The notes under the pieces were generated by a model. That model saw only the letters and a list, made by a program, of their open reading frames with translations. It had not been told where the DNA came from and made no database searches. This document shows positions 1 through 9,610 of a DNA stretch of 64,000 nt, one piece after another. Location: NCBI GenBank assembly GCA_030710605.1, contig CP092886.1:166314573-166378572 (forward strand). Direction: 5' to 3'. Made by a program: the position numbers and the translations under genes. Position 1 is the stretch's first letter; the number at the start of each line of letters is the position of its first letter. The stretch is from Cordylochernes scorpioides. Its lineage: Eukaryota; Arthropoda; Arachnida; Pseudoscorpiones; Chernetidae.

Positions 1-18
1 TCAATGGTTCAGCCTACT

Positions 19-59
19 CCACGCTGACGAGCGCCAAAAAGCGCGAAACGCGTTCGTGG
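19..59 (+). ncRNA. Type I hammerhead ribozyme, copy 1
   Basis: Helix I is CCACG (19-23) with CGTGG (55-59). The core CTGACGA (24-30) is followed by helix II GCGC/GCGC (31-34, 41-44) with loop CAAAAA, then GAAA (45-48). Helix III is only A48-T53 and C49-G52, so it cannot form a stable hairpin alone, but ACGCGT is self-complementary and could pair between two copies. Cleavage is predicted after T54 in the GTT triplet. All invariant core positions are present. Confidence 0.83.
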
Positions 60-369
60 ATGGCTTTTCTTGATTTATCAAGAAATTGGGTTGGCCAAAT
101 ATCAGGGAACAGGTTAAATCAATGTTTAGTTGATTTCTGTTCCACCAGATGGCGCTCTGCCTTCTGTAAAGCACATGTGCTCCTGGTCAGGATATGCTAT
201 TTTTTATATTGATTTCAACACCTGATCTTTTTATCTTTTATTTTTTTATTTCGTTTTTTAATGTGCTAAGCGTATTTACGCAAGTTTGGCCTTAAATACC
301 CATTTCTTGGTTTTTCAGGAGGCCATTGGGATCAAAAAATATTTTTTGGTCTCAATGGTTCAGCCTACT

Positions 370-410
370 CCACGCTGACGAGCGCCAAAAAGCGCGAAAC
401 GCGTTCGTGG
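370..410 (+). ncRNA. Type I hammerhead ribozyme, copy 2
   Basis: This has the same sequence as copy 1, shifted by 351 bp: helix I 370-374 with 406-410, CTGACGA 375-381, helix II GCGC/GCGC, GAAA 396-399, predicted cleavage after T405. Two cis copies would release a unit-length RNA. Confidence 0.83.
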
Positions 411-639
411 ATGGCTTTTCTTGATTTATCAAGAAATTGGGTTGGCCAAATATCAGGGAACAGGTTAAATCAATGTTTAGTTGATTTCTGTTCCACCAGA
501 TGGCGCTCTGCCTTCTGTAAAGCACATGTGCTCCTGGTCAGGATATGCTATTTTTTATATTGATTTCAACACCTGATCTTTTTTTATCTTTTATTTTTTT
601 TATTTCGTTTTTTAATATATATATATATATATATTAAAA

Positions 640-905
640 ATAAAATGCGCCCTACCTGAGAGTCCACATGAGCATTTTCGTTAGCAGAGCACCATCCACA
701 GTGGAGAAAAATATAAACTAAACGTTTATTAAACCTTCTCCGTAATATTTGGCCAACCGAATTTCTTGAAAAATCAAGAAAATTCATCCGCGTACGCGTT
801 TCGGGCTGTTGGCTCTCGTCAGCGTGGTGAAGGCTGTACTTCAACGACCAAAAAGTTGTTCCATGGAGTTTATTGAGAAATCGAGAAATAGTATTTAAAG
901 CCAAA
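640..905 (-). repeat. Diverged retrozyme-like copy, inverted
   Basis: Read on the minus strand, this holds the same order as the tandem units: a hammerhead core, then ATCAAGAAATT..GGTTGGCCAAATAT, then a diverged body and a CTCATGTG-like end. It faces the tandem pair across a (TA)n tract at about 615-636. It differs at many positions, so it is an older copy or a different subfamily. Confidence 0.6.
788..827 (-). ncRNA. Hammerhead ribozyme, diverged copy
   Basis: On the minus strand: CCACG, CTGACGA (complement of 816-822), a helix II region with weakened pairing around loop CAACA, GAAA (complement of 799-802), then CGCGTA. Helix I has one A-C mismatch and helix II has lost pairs, so activity is doubtful. 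The cleavage triplet would be GTA. Confidence 0.6.
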
Positions 906-956
906 TTTGTGTAATTACGCTAAACATGTGAGAAAATAAGAAAAATATTTTTAAAA

Positions 957-1045
957 AAGGTTAGGTGTTCATATTAAAAATAGGAAGAGCGTTTCCTGAC
1001 CGCTCATCTGAGCATTTCAGATGCCATTATATTTTTATTTTATTT
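957..1045. repeat. Retrozyme tail fragment
   Basis: It contains the T-rich or A-rich tail with the GGTGTTnATATTAAAA motif, followed by a degraded TCCTGACC..CATCTGAGCA segment. The same motif flanks other family copies in the window. No ribozyme core is left. Confidence 0.4.
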
Positions 1046-1054
1046 TCATATATA

Positions 1055-2409
1055 CTCTATAACAAAAAAAATCGACGCACCAAGAAGGAGTTGTCAGATT
1101 AGGACAAAAATTGGTGTATGTAAAGAGCATGTATAGGGGAAAAACGATTAAAATTTCAGAACAATTAATTGTTTTATTTTTCAAGTTTGATCGTCACAAA
1201 TTGAGAATGTCAATATGTCGTTGGAACCCCACTGGCCTGGATGCAGGCTGCCACCCGGCGTGTCATGGACTGATAAAGATTCCGGATGGTGTGCTGCGGG
1301 ATTTCTTGCCAAATTGTCTCCAACTGTCGGGCTAAATAGTCAACATTCCGGGAAAGTTGCAATCGCCTTCCCATCACGTCCTAGATGTGCTCAATGGGCG
1401 AGAGACCAGGCGACCTTGCTGGCCACGGAAGAGTTAGGGAAGATTGAAGACAATCCATAGTTACACGTGCCGTGGTGATGTGAGAGGAACGGCAACAAAA
1501 CAGGCCGTAGAATGTCATCCACGTACCGTTGTGCTGTCAGGGTGCCAGGAATGACTACCAATGGGGTCCTGCTATCAAATGAAATGGCACCCCAGACCAT
1601 AACGCCCTGTTGTGGACCTGTGTGGTGTTCGACAGTAAGGCCAGGATCCACACGCTGCCCAGGACGTCTCCAGACAGGTTTGCGACGGTCGTCAGGACAC
1701 AGTAAGAAACGGGACTCGTCACTAAAGAGTTTACGTCCCCCCGACACCACTGTAGTCGGACTTGTCGGTGCACGGGTGTGAGGGGTAAGCATGGTAACGG
1801 TCGGCGAGCTCTTAGATTCCGCTCTCTCAGTCGCCCGTTGATGGTCATTTTGGACACTTGAGTGCCGGTCACACGTTGGATGGTAGATACCGTGGATTCT
1901 GGTGCTGCGACAGCCATTTTGACTATTGCTCTGTCCTCCCGTTCTGTTGTTGCCCTTGGTTGACCGCTGCCGTCCTGACGTTGCATATTTCCGTTGTTGA
2001 CCCACTTTTGCCAACATCGCCTAATAGCCGCATCACTTCGACACAGATGTCGCGCGATTAGTCGATTAGACCAACCAGCCTCTTTCAATCCAATGGCACG
2101 ACCAGTTTCAAACTCTGACATATGTTCGTAATGAGCACGAATCTTTCGGCGAGGCATTGATACAGTAGAAATAGGCGTACTGCTAAAATATTAAAAGGAA
2201 ATTCTGAAAATCAGCTCGTGCCACGCCGAATATTGAGTCTAGAATGCTCGTGCTGGATGCGCAGTTCAGATGCGCTGGAACTCAGGTTTGCATAAATCGG
2301 CCACCAAATTTCAATCATTTGCATGTTTGGTCGAAACCTCTTTGTATACGTATTTTCATATAAATCGGACAATTGCTTCTTGGTTCGTCGATTTTTTTGT
2401 TATACAGTG
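1055..2409 (-). mobile_element. Tc1-like DNA transposon, inactive
   Basis: Imperfect terminal inverted repeats of about 45-50 bp start with CACTGTATAAC at the right end and CTCTATAAC at the left. They share AACAAAAAAATCGACG and CCAAGAAG. The element is flanked by TA on both sides, the usual target of the IS630/Tc1/mariner superfamily. It encodes a broken transposase on the minus strand. Length is about 1.35 kb, normal for the group. Confidence 0.85.
1210..2157 (-). pseudogene. Tc1-like transposase, broken
   Basis: The start MPRRKIRAHYEHMSEFE at 2157 leads into a helix-turn-helix pair (GLKEAGWSNRLIARHL, then a second HTH around residues 60-110), as expected for a Tc1 transposase that binds the terminal repeats. 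After LQWCRG the frame shifts near 1770. Then come FSDESRF with the first catalytic aspartate and the GVMVWGAISFDS block. The region that should hold the second aspartate (QQDNARPH in relatives) is deleted near 1475. A TAG replaces the tryptophan codon after the third catalytic residue (IEHI). Reading resumes to a natural C-terminus (ending PTTY) at 1210. With a frameshift, a deletion and a stop it cannot encode an active enzyme. The family call is firm and the lesions are read directly. Confidence 0.85.
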
Positions 2410-2439
2410 TATATACTTAGAGTGATTAGGCATCAGAAC

Positions 2440-2540
2440 GATGCATTATTTTTATCAACCTAGTAAAATCTTTACTAGTGGTAATAAAGAAAAAGCCACA
2501 CATAACACCAGTTTTGGAAAATTCAGACAATGTATAATTA
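2440..2540 (+). repeat. Dispersed short repeat (CACCAGTTTTGG family)
   Basis: GCATCAGAACnATG, CCTAGTAAAATC, ACTAGTG and ACACCAGTTTTGG follow in order. The same order occurs at 7135-7255, and the end part occurs inverted at 11075-11130 and 56745-56805. It abuts the Tc1-like element. Nature unknown. Confidence 0.5.
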
Positions 2541-2549
2541 AAGGGAGAT

Positions 2550-2900
2550 ATAATCAAAAAACTCAAATATTTCTATATTTTTAAAAATATTTATTTAATT
2601 TTATTCAATGATAATTCTACCTTCGTTATCATCGTTTTTAGAAAGACTTTCAGTTTTGTTGTAAATATGCGTAGTTAACATATCTATCTTTTTGAATCAC
2701 TAATATAAGATTAACTTTATAAATTCTATATAATGTGAAATAACTAATGTGTAATCTTTCCTCAAGTAATTGAAAATAAAAACTACTTGACGGTAAATAA
2801 TTATCTTTTTCTTATCACGACTGCACCTCAACCCTTTATCTTATCGATCCTTTGTCTTATCAACCCTTTATCTAACAACAACAAATTATTCATAATATAT
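2550..2900 (+). repeat. Dispersed 350-bp repeat, copy 1
   Basis: This AT-rich unit runs from ACTCAAATATTTCTATA to CCCTTTATCTAACAACAACAA. A near-identical inverted copy lies at 62222-62570 and a diverged direct copy at 17740-18056. No ORF. It could be an LTR or a non-autonomous DNA element, but I see no clear terminal repeats. Confidence 0.6.
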
Positions 2901-3139
2901 ATATATATATATACCAAACAATTCTTACCTTTATTACTGTGATTGAAGAATATTGCGAGGGCTTGAATTATATTGAACTGATTTGCTGATATGTTCGGCT
3001 CTTTGGAGAAATTCTTGAATCCTATTTTAAGGTAACTCTATGGCCGGGACAATTTGAAAGACACAGTAAATACTCTTGCATATATATTGTCAAGAAGCTC
3101 CATCCAGATGGGACACCTGTCAATCATCCCTGGACCCCG

Positions 3140-3164
3140 GGGGGGGGGGGGGGGGGGGGGGGGG
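3140..3164. repeat. Poly-G tract, 25 G
   Basis: An uninterrupted run of 25 G sits in an otherwise AT-rich region. It is preceded by GGACCCC and followed by AGGGACCACAGG. It may form a G-quadruplex, and its length is likely uncertain in the assembly. Confidence 0.9.
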
Positions 3165-3169
3165 AGGGA

Positions 3170-3690
3170 CCACAGGTGTGAGGGGTTCTCGGAAGCTGAT
3201 CTGAAAATAAGGAAAACGGGACGGTGGCTGACATTAGGATTATCTTTTAACTTGGGGTAAGTTGTACTCTCTCTCTCTCCCTATAAATACCCCTTATAAT
3301 AAATTAATTATTCCCAAATTTGCCCTTGCTTTATTTATCTTAGCGACAATATAAATTCATATAACTTGCATTGATCATTGCTCAAGCAGACAACAAAGAG
3401 GTCAGTTAGGCATACTTCGAAATTCTAACGCAATAGCTGTATGAATCTTTTACATGATAATATAATAGACAGTACAAACCATTTATTTATTATAATTATC
3501 ATTTGTAAATACCTATCGCATATTTGGGACAATAAATTTTCTACAAACAATATATTCTATAATAAAATTACAAATAAAACATGATAAAAATATGAAAAAT
3601 AGTACAACAGTGAATTTGTACTTGGATCAGGTGGATTTATTAAGAAAAAAGGCAATTCCAATTCGTTACGATGCACTAGCGCGCCATCTG
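3170..3690. other. No gene seen
   Basis: The first 80 bp after the poly-G tract are GC-richer (GTGAGGGGTTCTCGG..), but I cannot assign them. The rest is plain AT-rich sequence with a short CT run at about 3270-3280. No repeat partner was noticed elsewhere in the window. Confidence 0.4.
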
Positions 3691-3695
3691 TTATC

Positions 3696-3960
3696 AAATT
3701 ACGAAACTATTTTGGACGCGTAATATTCTTTTCAAAATAAAACAATTTCTACTGCCCTTAGTGCAATGAAAAAATTAAAGGGAGGGCCTGGCTCATCAGT
3801 AGTGAACCCTCCCAGCGGTTCGCCAGTTTAATCTACCAAATCTACCAAATTCACCACTGATGATCCAGGCCCTCCCTTTAATTTTTCCATTGCAGTAAGG
3901 GCAGTAGAAATTGTTTTATTTTGAAAAGAATATTTCGCGTCTAAAATAGTTTCATAATTT
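3696..3960. repeat. Foldback element, family FB1
   Basis: Two inverted arms of about 110 bp (3696-3809 and 3850-3960) surround a short middle. Each arm runs from CGAAACTATTTTnGACGCG through TTTCTACTGCCCTTA and GCAATG to GGGAGGGCCTGG and CATCAGT. Copies occur at 16795, 30950, 33675, 53310, 61151 and 63860. There is no coding capacity, so this is a MITE-like foldback. GCGCCATCTGTTAT stands just outside the left arm, as in other copies. Confidence 0.75.
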
Positions 3961-3965
3961 GAATT

Positions 3966-4260
3966 CCTATTCGTGAAACTAAAAATTGCTGATGGCTTGC
4001 GCCGTCTATTAGGAATAATAGCAGCGCTTACAGATGCGCCATATTCATTGTACATAGTATGATCTATATTTATATATATATATATAATTATTTTTTAAAA
4101 ATAGTGCAGACTGTGCACCTTTGCATATATTGACAAGATGTCAATAAAATTATTTCAATTGTCAAATTGTCTATCAGGAATAAATATTTTTTATTTCGAT
4201 AGGTGGCGCAAGCCATCAGCAACTTTTAATTGCATGATCAGGAAATGCGTTTTTAATGAT
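3966..4260. repeat. Degraded cloverleaf-family fragments and shared border
   Basis: Inverted at about 3985-4015 and direct at about 4195-4260 lie the GCGCAAGCCATCAGCAA motifs of the cloverleaf family seen intact at 10740. The middle, with TGTACAATGAATATGGCGC (inverted) and TTGACAAGATGTCAATA, is also found inverted at 46390-46510. The block is therefore a mosaic of two repeats. Confidence 0.45.
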
Positions 4261-5555
4261 AAAAATAATTTGTTCAAAGAAATCTAAGGATAATAAAATA
4301 AAAAGGAAAGAGAATCATTAAAACCATTCGCGAAATAAACATTAATCGGCGTATAAGGATTCTATAGTTCAAATAGAGGTTCTTCTGCTAATATATTTGC
4401 TCTTCTAGAAAATGCGAAGGTTTGTTCAAATCTATAAAATCTCATGGGACGTGAGGTTAATCCGCAAAAAGGTGTCTCCGAGGCGATGCATTTTTAACGT
4501 CATCACCGTTTAATATTTGATATGCTATTTGTTAATATTTTAGCCGAGTAAAGATCAGTGAGCTGTGATTTATTTCACTGAGGAATAATTGAAAGGCGAC
4601 TTTTTTTTGCAAATACCGCCATCCCGCGTGCACTTTAAAACATAATTGATACACAGGAAAACATTTATTTAAACTTTTCGGAAGAGCTCGTTAATTATTT
4701 TCTCCAAAGCTTTTATCGAATCTTGATTTTTTTAGGCTTTTTATATTTAACGGAAAAACATTTCATTTTAAAAGCTTTTTTATTAAAACCTTGGGCTGCA
4801 TCATGTCATTAATATTTCACATTGTACTCATTTTAAAATCAAATATCTCTATTGAAATTTATTTATTTTTGTATGGGAGTCGTTTATCTTCCTCTTTTAG
4901 ATATAAATATTTTCATCTTATTCACATGTTTTTCTCAAATGTTCATAAGATACTTTAATCGTTCTCTTCTTGATAAGGTCGTTCATGTCTTTTAACATGT
5001 ATTGTACTTAAATTGCGTATGTCGAGTCGATCTTTATTATTTTCAATAAAAAAAAACTATAAATAAATTTTGAATTCATTATAAGTGCACAAAATATGTA
5101 TATAGAGTTTATTGATATAAACGTGATTCAAATTTGACATATCCTATACAATGTGAATGCAGTAGATTTTCACATTGAAGAAAATGGTAATATTCCATTG
5201 GAAAGATATACTTAAAAACAGAACTACATTAACTCTCAAATCGTGTTTTGATGTAGCAGCTCAATATGATTGAACATTCTCATATAATGAAATTATTGTG
5301 CAACACATTTAGAGTATTTTTCTTTTTCACATAATCTTCAGAATAGCTAAGAGGGTTAAAAGACACTATTTAAGAGCATAGTATTTATCATAATTAAATA
5401 ATTGCTTTTAATGTAGTTCAATAACTTACATCTTGCTTATGATTTGTTAGGGAACAGGACGACAAACGCTGGAAGCTCCACAACTACAAATATTAATAGT
5501 GGAAAATGCATATGACAATTGGGCCCATAGTAACATAGTTCTCCGTGTCCCGAAC
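4261..5555. other. No gene seen
   Basis: AT-rich sequence without a credible ORF, RNA gene or repeat partner that I could recognise. Confidence 0.5.
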
Positions 5556-5559
5556 CACG

Positions 5560-5725
5560 GGACTGGCATTTCAAGGGCGGTCCAGCCCTACGTTCCTCCA
5601 GAATACCTGCGGTAGAATTTGGCTGGAAGTGATACTTCTAGGTGTCCGGTTGAAGGGAATATTGGCCCGAAAGTTTGAGAATTAAAGACTGGTTAAAATA
5701 GGCCTGACCCTGGATTGCTTATTGA
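5560..5725 (+). repeat. Penelope-like end fragment (possible)
   Basis: It carries GATACTTCTAGGTGTCCG..TTGAAGGG..CCCGAAAGTTTGAGAATTAAAG. A similar order (TACTTCTAGG, GTTGAAGGGCATG, CCGAAAGCTTGAGAAATAAA) recurs at 32640-32800, and shorter versions at 9090 and 15600. The GAAAGCTTG-AATAAA ending resembles ends of Penelope-like elements. No reverse transcriptase is nearby, so the family name is a guess. Confidence 0.35.
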
Positions 5726-7030
5726 TTTTTTTAATTGTAAAGTCAGGGATGAATATCTTCTATCTCTACTATGGAAAGTAGATTATCAAACGTTTACAAT
5801 TCCGAGATCTTTAGTCAGGGGCTCAAATATCATCCATTCTGGTTAGCATCCCCGTAAATAAAGATTTTTCAAACCTTTAGACAATTTTATAGCACGTGAC
5901 AGGACGTATTTAGTAAGAGATGACTTGGAACAAGAAGAGAACGCGCCTCTACAGCAACATAACAGAATTCTTTCTAGAAATGTTTTTGTCAAAAGATTTC
6001 CCCAAACTATTGTTTCTAGATATTGTGCTGGTAGTGTTTGAATTGAATGCATATTGATGTGAGATATATATTTATTTTTTATTTAATGTTTACTTACTTT
6101 AGCACATATAAGCACACAGGTCATAATAATCATGATGGGCGACCTATTTTATTTTAGAAATTTCAAATTCTTGTTATTGATATAAGAGTATAATGATGGT
6201 TTCTTCAACGAACAAAGGTATATAAAGATTTCATTGCGTAACCTATATAATTGCCTAATCGCAACAAAAATCATGAATTGAAAATATTTTGATAGAAAAT
6301 AGAGAGCATCAATAAATACAATAGAAATCATGCTTAAAAACTGAACCAAACTGCCACCCAATCTATCAATTCTTTAATCAGGTTGTTTAGCGACGCAGAC
6401 GATGCTGCTATATCGTGAGAGATATCGATAATATGGGTGACTGATTTAGACTTTAACTTTTGATGGGCATCATATCAGGCTCTTGCAATCAGGGAAATGA
6501 AGTTCGTGATGATGGAATATTGACGTGACGCACGCGACCGCCCGTGTGAGTCACATTCTAATAACACGGTGTTTAGGTCAACGTTGGAGGTTCTCGGAAA
6601 TTTTGACCGTAAATATTACTTGGTGTCTCCTCGCCTGCAAAACATTTAGTCCGTACTACAATGGAAATTTCACTCTTTCGATTATAAATAAAAATATGGG
6701 ATTTTTATTTACAATTATTATAAAATATCTTAAAGCATCGCTAAATGAAGCTAAAGGTTTTTATTTAACATAAATGAATTCGGATATAATCATCTATTTA
6801 AAAAAAATATATTATTCGTTAAATGGGTGTTTCTTCAGCAAAGTGTTGCATATATACATGTAGTACCAGGATGTGTAATTGCACATACACACTTAGTGCA
6901 CTAATCTCATATAGGCAGTTTGACAATTTATTAACTTCTCTATAAAATCTCAATGTTTATAAAAATATTATCATTTATAATAAAATAATATATCTGTATA
7001 TAGGGGAAATTATATATATATGGAAAAATA
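5726..7030. other. No gene seen
   Basis: AT-rich sequence. A short stretch at 6100-6140 (CATAATAATCATGATGGGCGAC) resembles the 3' part of the SINE at 14505. The short ORFs here have no recognisable domain. Confidence 0.45.
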
Positions 7031-7034
7031 ATAG

Positions 7035-7085
7035 AAAAGAAAATGTAAAGCACATGTCGTCATGGTCAGGATATGCCTTTTTTAT
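7035..7085 (+). repeat. Retrozyme tail fragment
   Basis: TAAAGCACATGT, then CATGGTCAGGATATGCC and a T-rich end match the last part of the retrozyme-like body. It is about 50 bp and has no ribozyme. Confidence 0.5.
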
Positions 7086-7134
7086 TTTTAATATATATAT
7101 ACAGTTATATATGTACCAAAATGGACACATATTC

Positions 7135-7255
7135 CTTTAAATGTGCATCAGAACAATGGCACTGTCCATCACCCCAGTAAAATCCTATACTAGTGATGAA
7201 AAAGAATGACCCACAACACCAGTTTTGGCAAATTCAGACAAAAGGCCAACCTGGG
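7135..7255 (+). repeat. Dispersed short repeat (CACCAGTTTTGG family)
   Basis: Same block order as at 2440-2540. It stands about 50 bp before the satellite begins. Confidence 0.5.
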
Positions 7256-7301
7256 TTATAACATGGGTTCGGGCTTTGGCCCCTCGTCAATAGTTATACA
7301 G

Positions 7302-8635
7302 TATATGGCACTAGGGTGTGATGGTTTAGCCTCTCTTCTATACGTATATGGAACTAGGGTTATATGGTTGAACCTCTCTACTATATATGGCACTAGGGTG
7401 TGATGGTTTAGCCTCTCTTCTATACGTATATGGAACTAGGGTTATATGGTTGAACCTCTCTACTATATATGGCACTAGGGTGTGATGGTTTAGCCTCTCT
7501 TCTATACGTATATGGAACTAGGGTTATATGGTTGAGCCTCTCTACTATATATGACACTAGGGTGTGATGGTTTAGCCTCTCTTCTATACGTATATGGAAC
7601 TAGGGTTATATTGTTGAGCCTCTCTACTATATATGGCACTAGGGTGTGATGGTTTAGCCTCTCTTCTATACGTATATGGAACTAGGGTTATATTGTTGAG
7701 CCTCTCTACTATATATGGCACTAGGGTGTGATGGTTTAGCCTCTCTTCTATACGTATATGGAACTAGAGTTATATGGTTGAGCCTCTTTACTATATATGG
7801 CACTAGGGTGTGATGGTTTAGCCTCTCTTCTATACGTATATGGAACTAGAGTTATATGGTTGAGCCTCTCTACTATATATGGCACTAGGGTGTGATGGTT
7901 TAGCCTCCCTTCTATACGTATATGGAACTAGGGTTATATGGTTGAGCCTCTTTACTATATATGGCACTAGAGTGTGATGGTTTAGCCTCTCTTCTATACG
8001 TATATGGAACTAGGGTTATATGGTTGAGCCTCTCTACTATATATGGCACTAGGGTGTAATGGTTTAGCCTCTCTTCTATACGTATATGGAACTAGGGTTA
8101 TATGGTTGAGCCTCTCTACTATATATGACACTAGGGTGTGATGTTTTAGCCTCTCTTCTATACGTATATGGAAATAGGGTTATATGGTTGAGCCTCTCTA
8201 CTATATATGGCACTAGGATGTGATGTTTTAGCCTCTCTTCTATACGTATATGGAACTAAGGTTATATGGTTGAGCCTCTCTACTATATATGGCACTAGAG
8301 TGTGATGGTTTAGCCTCTCTTCTATACGTATTTGGAACTAGGGTTATATGGTTGAGCCTCTCTACTATATATGGCACTAGGGTGTGATGGTTTAGCCTCT
8401 CTTCTATACGTATATGGAACTAGGGTTATATGGTTGAGCCTCCCTACTATATATGGCACTAGGGTGTGATGGTTTAGCCTCTCTTCTATACGTATATGGA
8501 AATAGGGTAATATGGTTGAGCCTCTCTACTATATATGGCACTAGGGTGTGATGGTTAAGCCTCTCTTCTATACGTATATGGAACTAGGGTTATATGGTTG
8601 AGCCTCTCTACTATATATGGCACTAGAGTGTGATG
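7302..8635 (+). repeat. 82-bp satellite, 16 units, each a 43+39-bp dimer
   Basis: TATGGCACTAGGGTGTGATGG starts at 7304 and then every 82 bp up to 8616, exactly 16 periods with no net indel. Each unit joins two related halves: TATGGCACTAGGG..TCTATACGTA (43 bp) and TATGGAACTAGGG..CTACTATA (39 bp). Point changes are spread over the units. The period is not a multiple of three, so apparent ORFs inside are not genes. This is higher-order tandem DNA. Confidence 0.95.
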
Positions 8636-8656
8636 TATATGTAAAAGATTTTTCAG

Positions 8657-8678
8657 CCCCCCCCCCCCCCCCCCCCCC
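8657..8678. repeat. Poly-C tract, 22 C
   Basis: A run of 22 C 20 bp after the satellite end, directly before the orphan ORF. Length is uncertain in assemblies. Confidence 0.9.
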
Positions 8679-8915
8679 TTGAGAGAGTCATCCTCCAGAC
8701 AGAGAGGAGTCTTCTTGTACTCTCCTCAGTTCCACGATGAGGATGTTCTTGTGAATGCGTGTCTCGGCAGACGCCAAAATGGCAAAGGCGTAATCATCCA
8801 GGCCATGCCCGAAGATCCAGGCCTGCAGGTCATAGGGCCGCTGGGACAGCTAATTTCACATAGAGAATTTACTCAAGTAAATCTAAATATAAATAATAGA
8901 GAGAGAGAAACATAA
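8679..8915 (+). CDS. Orphan ORF fragment with DPGLQ motif
   Basis: This short GC-richer reading frame (78 codons) lies in AT-rich surroundings directly after the poly-C tract. The translated part around HDEDVLVNACLGRRQNGKG and PEDPGLQVIGPLGQL looks protein-like up to about 8870, then turns into AT-rich filler. The segment from DEDV to DPGLQ can be aligned with the orphan ORF at 46484-46669 (DEYV ... GDGVVLE ... KDPGLQ), so both may come from one protein or mobile element family. I do not recognise the family. There is no clear start context, no clear splice sites and no signal peptide. It could be an exon, a retrocopy or part of an unknown transposon. Confidence 0.3.
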   Translation: MRESSSRQRGVFLYSPQFHDEDVLVNACLGRRQNGKGVIIQAMPEDPGLQVIGPLGQLISHREFTQVNLNINNRERET

Positions 8916-9089
8916 TATATATACTAAATTAACATTTATTTCAAATAAATATTTCCATTTATAATATATAGAGAGGGGAGATTATTATATATATTATACC
9001 AATTCTTAGTTTCACTTAATATATAGTAAAAATATATATTCAATGAAATAATCCCATGTATCAATATTGAATAAATTTAATCATTCCTC

Positions 9090-9165
9090 CAGGGAAAAGT
9101 GTCTTTCAAAACATTTTATTGTTCTCTAGCTTTCGGGCACGGACGTCCTTCTACAGGAGAAAACC
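9090..9165 (-). repeat. Penelope-like end fragment (possible)
   Basis: On the minus strand: CTGTAGAAGGACGTCCGTGC, CCGAAAGCTAGAGAACAATA, then CCTGGAGGAATG. This is related in layout to 15600-15680 and 5560-5725. Ribozyme core CTGANGA is missing. Confidence 0.35.
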
Positions 9166-9339
9166 TGGTATAATAATTCGCCAACAGAACACGAGTTAAA
9201 TATAATCGGATACTATTTTACCTAATTTTATAAAATGTTATAGATATAAATATTATAAAATAAAAATGATTGGTTGTATTTTGGAATTAGAATGATATAT
9301 TGAATTATTATTTGTTGCTTGATTTAGGTATGCATGCGT

Positions 9340-9610
9340 GGAAAAGATTATAAAATTAGTTATCAAAAATAGCTTTAATTGAGCTTACGGGATATATAAA
9401 AACATAATAAAAGTAAAAGTACTGCCTGGCTTAAGGCGTAAGAATAAAAAAAATGAAAAGCTTATTTACATAATGTACAAAGGTTTTGAGCCGGCCATTG
9501 GGATAAAACAACAACGAGTTTTTATAGGGGAAGAGTGACCTCTTGCGGTCGATTTAGCAGAGTATTTGAATCTATGAAATTATAATTTAAAATAAAATAA
9601 TATTTTTATA
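9340..9610 (+). repeat. Dispersed 300-bp repeat (CGGTCGATTTA family), copy 1
   Basis: The blocks are GCTTTAATTGAGCTT, CTGGCTTAAGGCGTAAGAAT, TTATTTACATAAT, GAGCCGGCCAT, ACAACAACGAGTTTTTATAG, CGGTCGATTTA and ATCTATGAAAT. Further copies: 20230 (+), 37515 (+), 17210 (-), 37905 (-). No ORF. Nature unknown. Confidence 0.65.

Larger units (their letters stand above)
1..612 (+). repeat. Retrozyme-like tandem repeat, two units, 351-bp period
   Basis: The sequence from position 1 reappears from position 352 with almost no change for about 260 bp. Each unit has a hammerhead ribozyme core, a body with the motif AGATGGCGCTCTGCC, a CACATGTGCTCCTGGTCAGG palindrome-rich part and a T-rich tail after CAACACCTGATC. 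The distance between predicted ribozyme cleavage sites (after 54 and after 405) is 351 nt. Small direct tandem repeats bounded by type I hammerheads with a very short helix III are the known layout of animal retrozymes. The first unit may begin before the window. No ORF is present, so mobilisation would need other elements. The assignment to retrozymes is inference; the ribozyme core is seen directly. Confidence 0.75.

Noticed and set aside
1391..2061. Plus-strand ORFs over the Tc1-like element (1215-1460, 1512-1781, 1858-2061)
   Set aside because: They are antisense shadows of the minus-strand transposase.
3054..3260. ORF through the poly-G tract
   Set aside because: The glycine run is only the 25-G homopolymer; flanks have no protein-like pattern.
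5560..5725. Hammerhead in Penelope-like end fragments
   Set aside because: CCGAAAG is present, but there is no CTGANGA core upstream in any of the four fragments.
7206..7403. ORF at the satellite start
   Set aside because: It mainly reads through satellite units with a period not divisible by three.
7302..8635. CRISPR-like array
   Set aside because: There are no variable spacers; the whole 82-bp unit is repeated, and the genome is eukaryotic.
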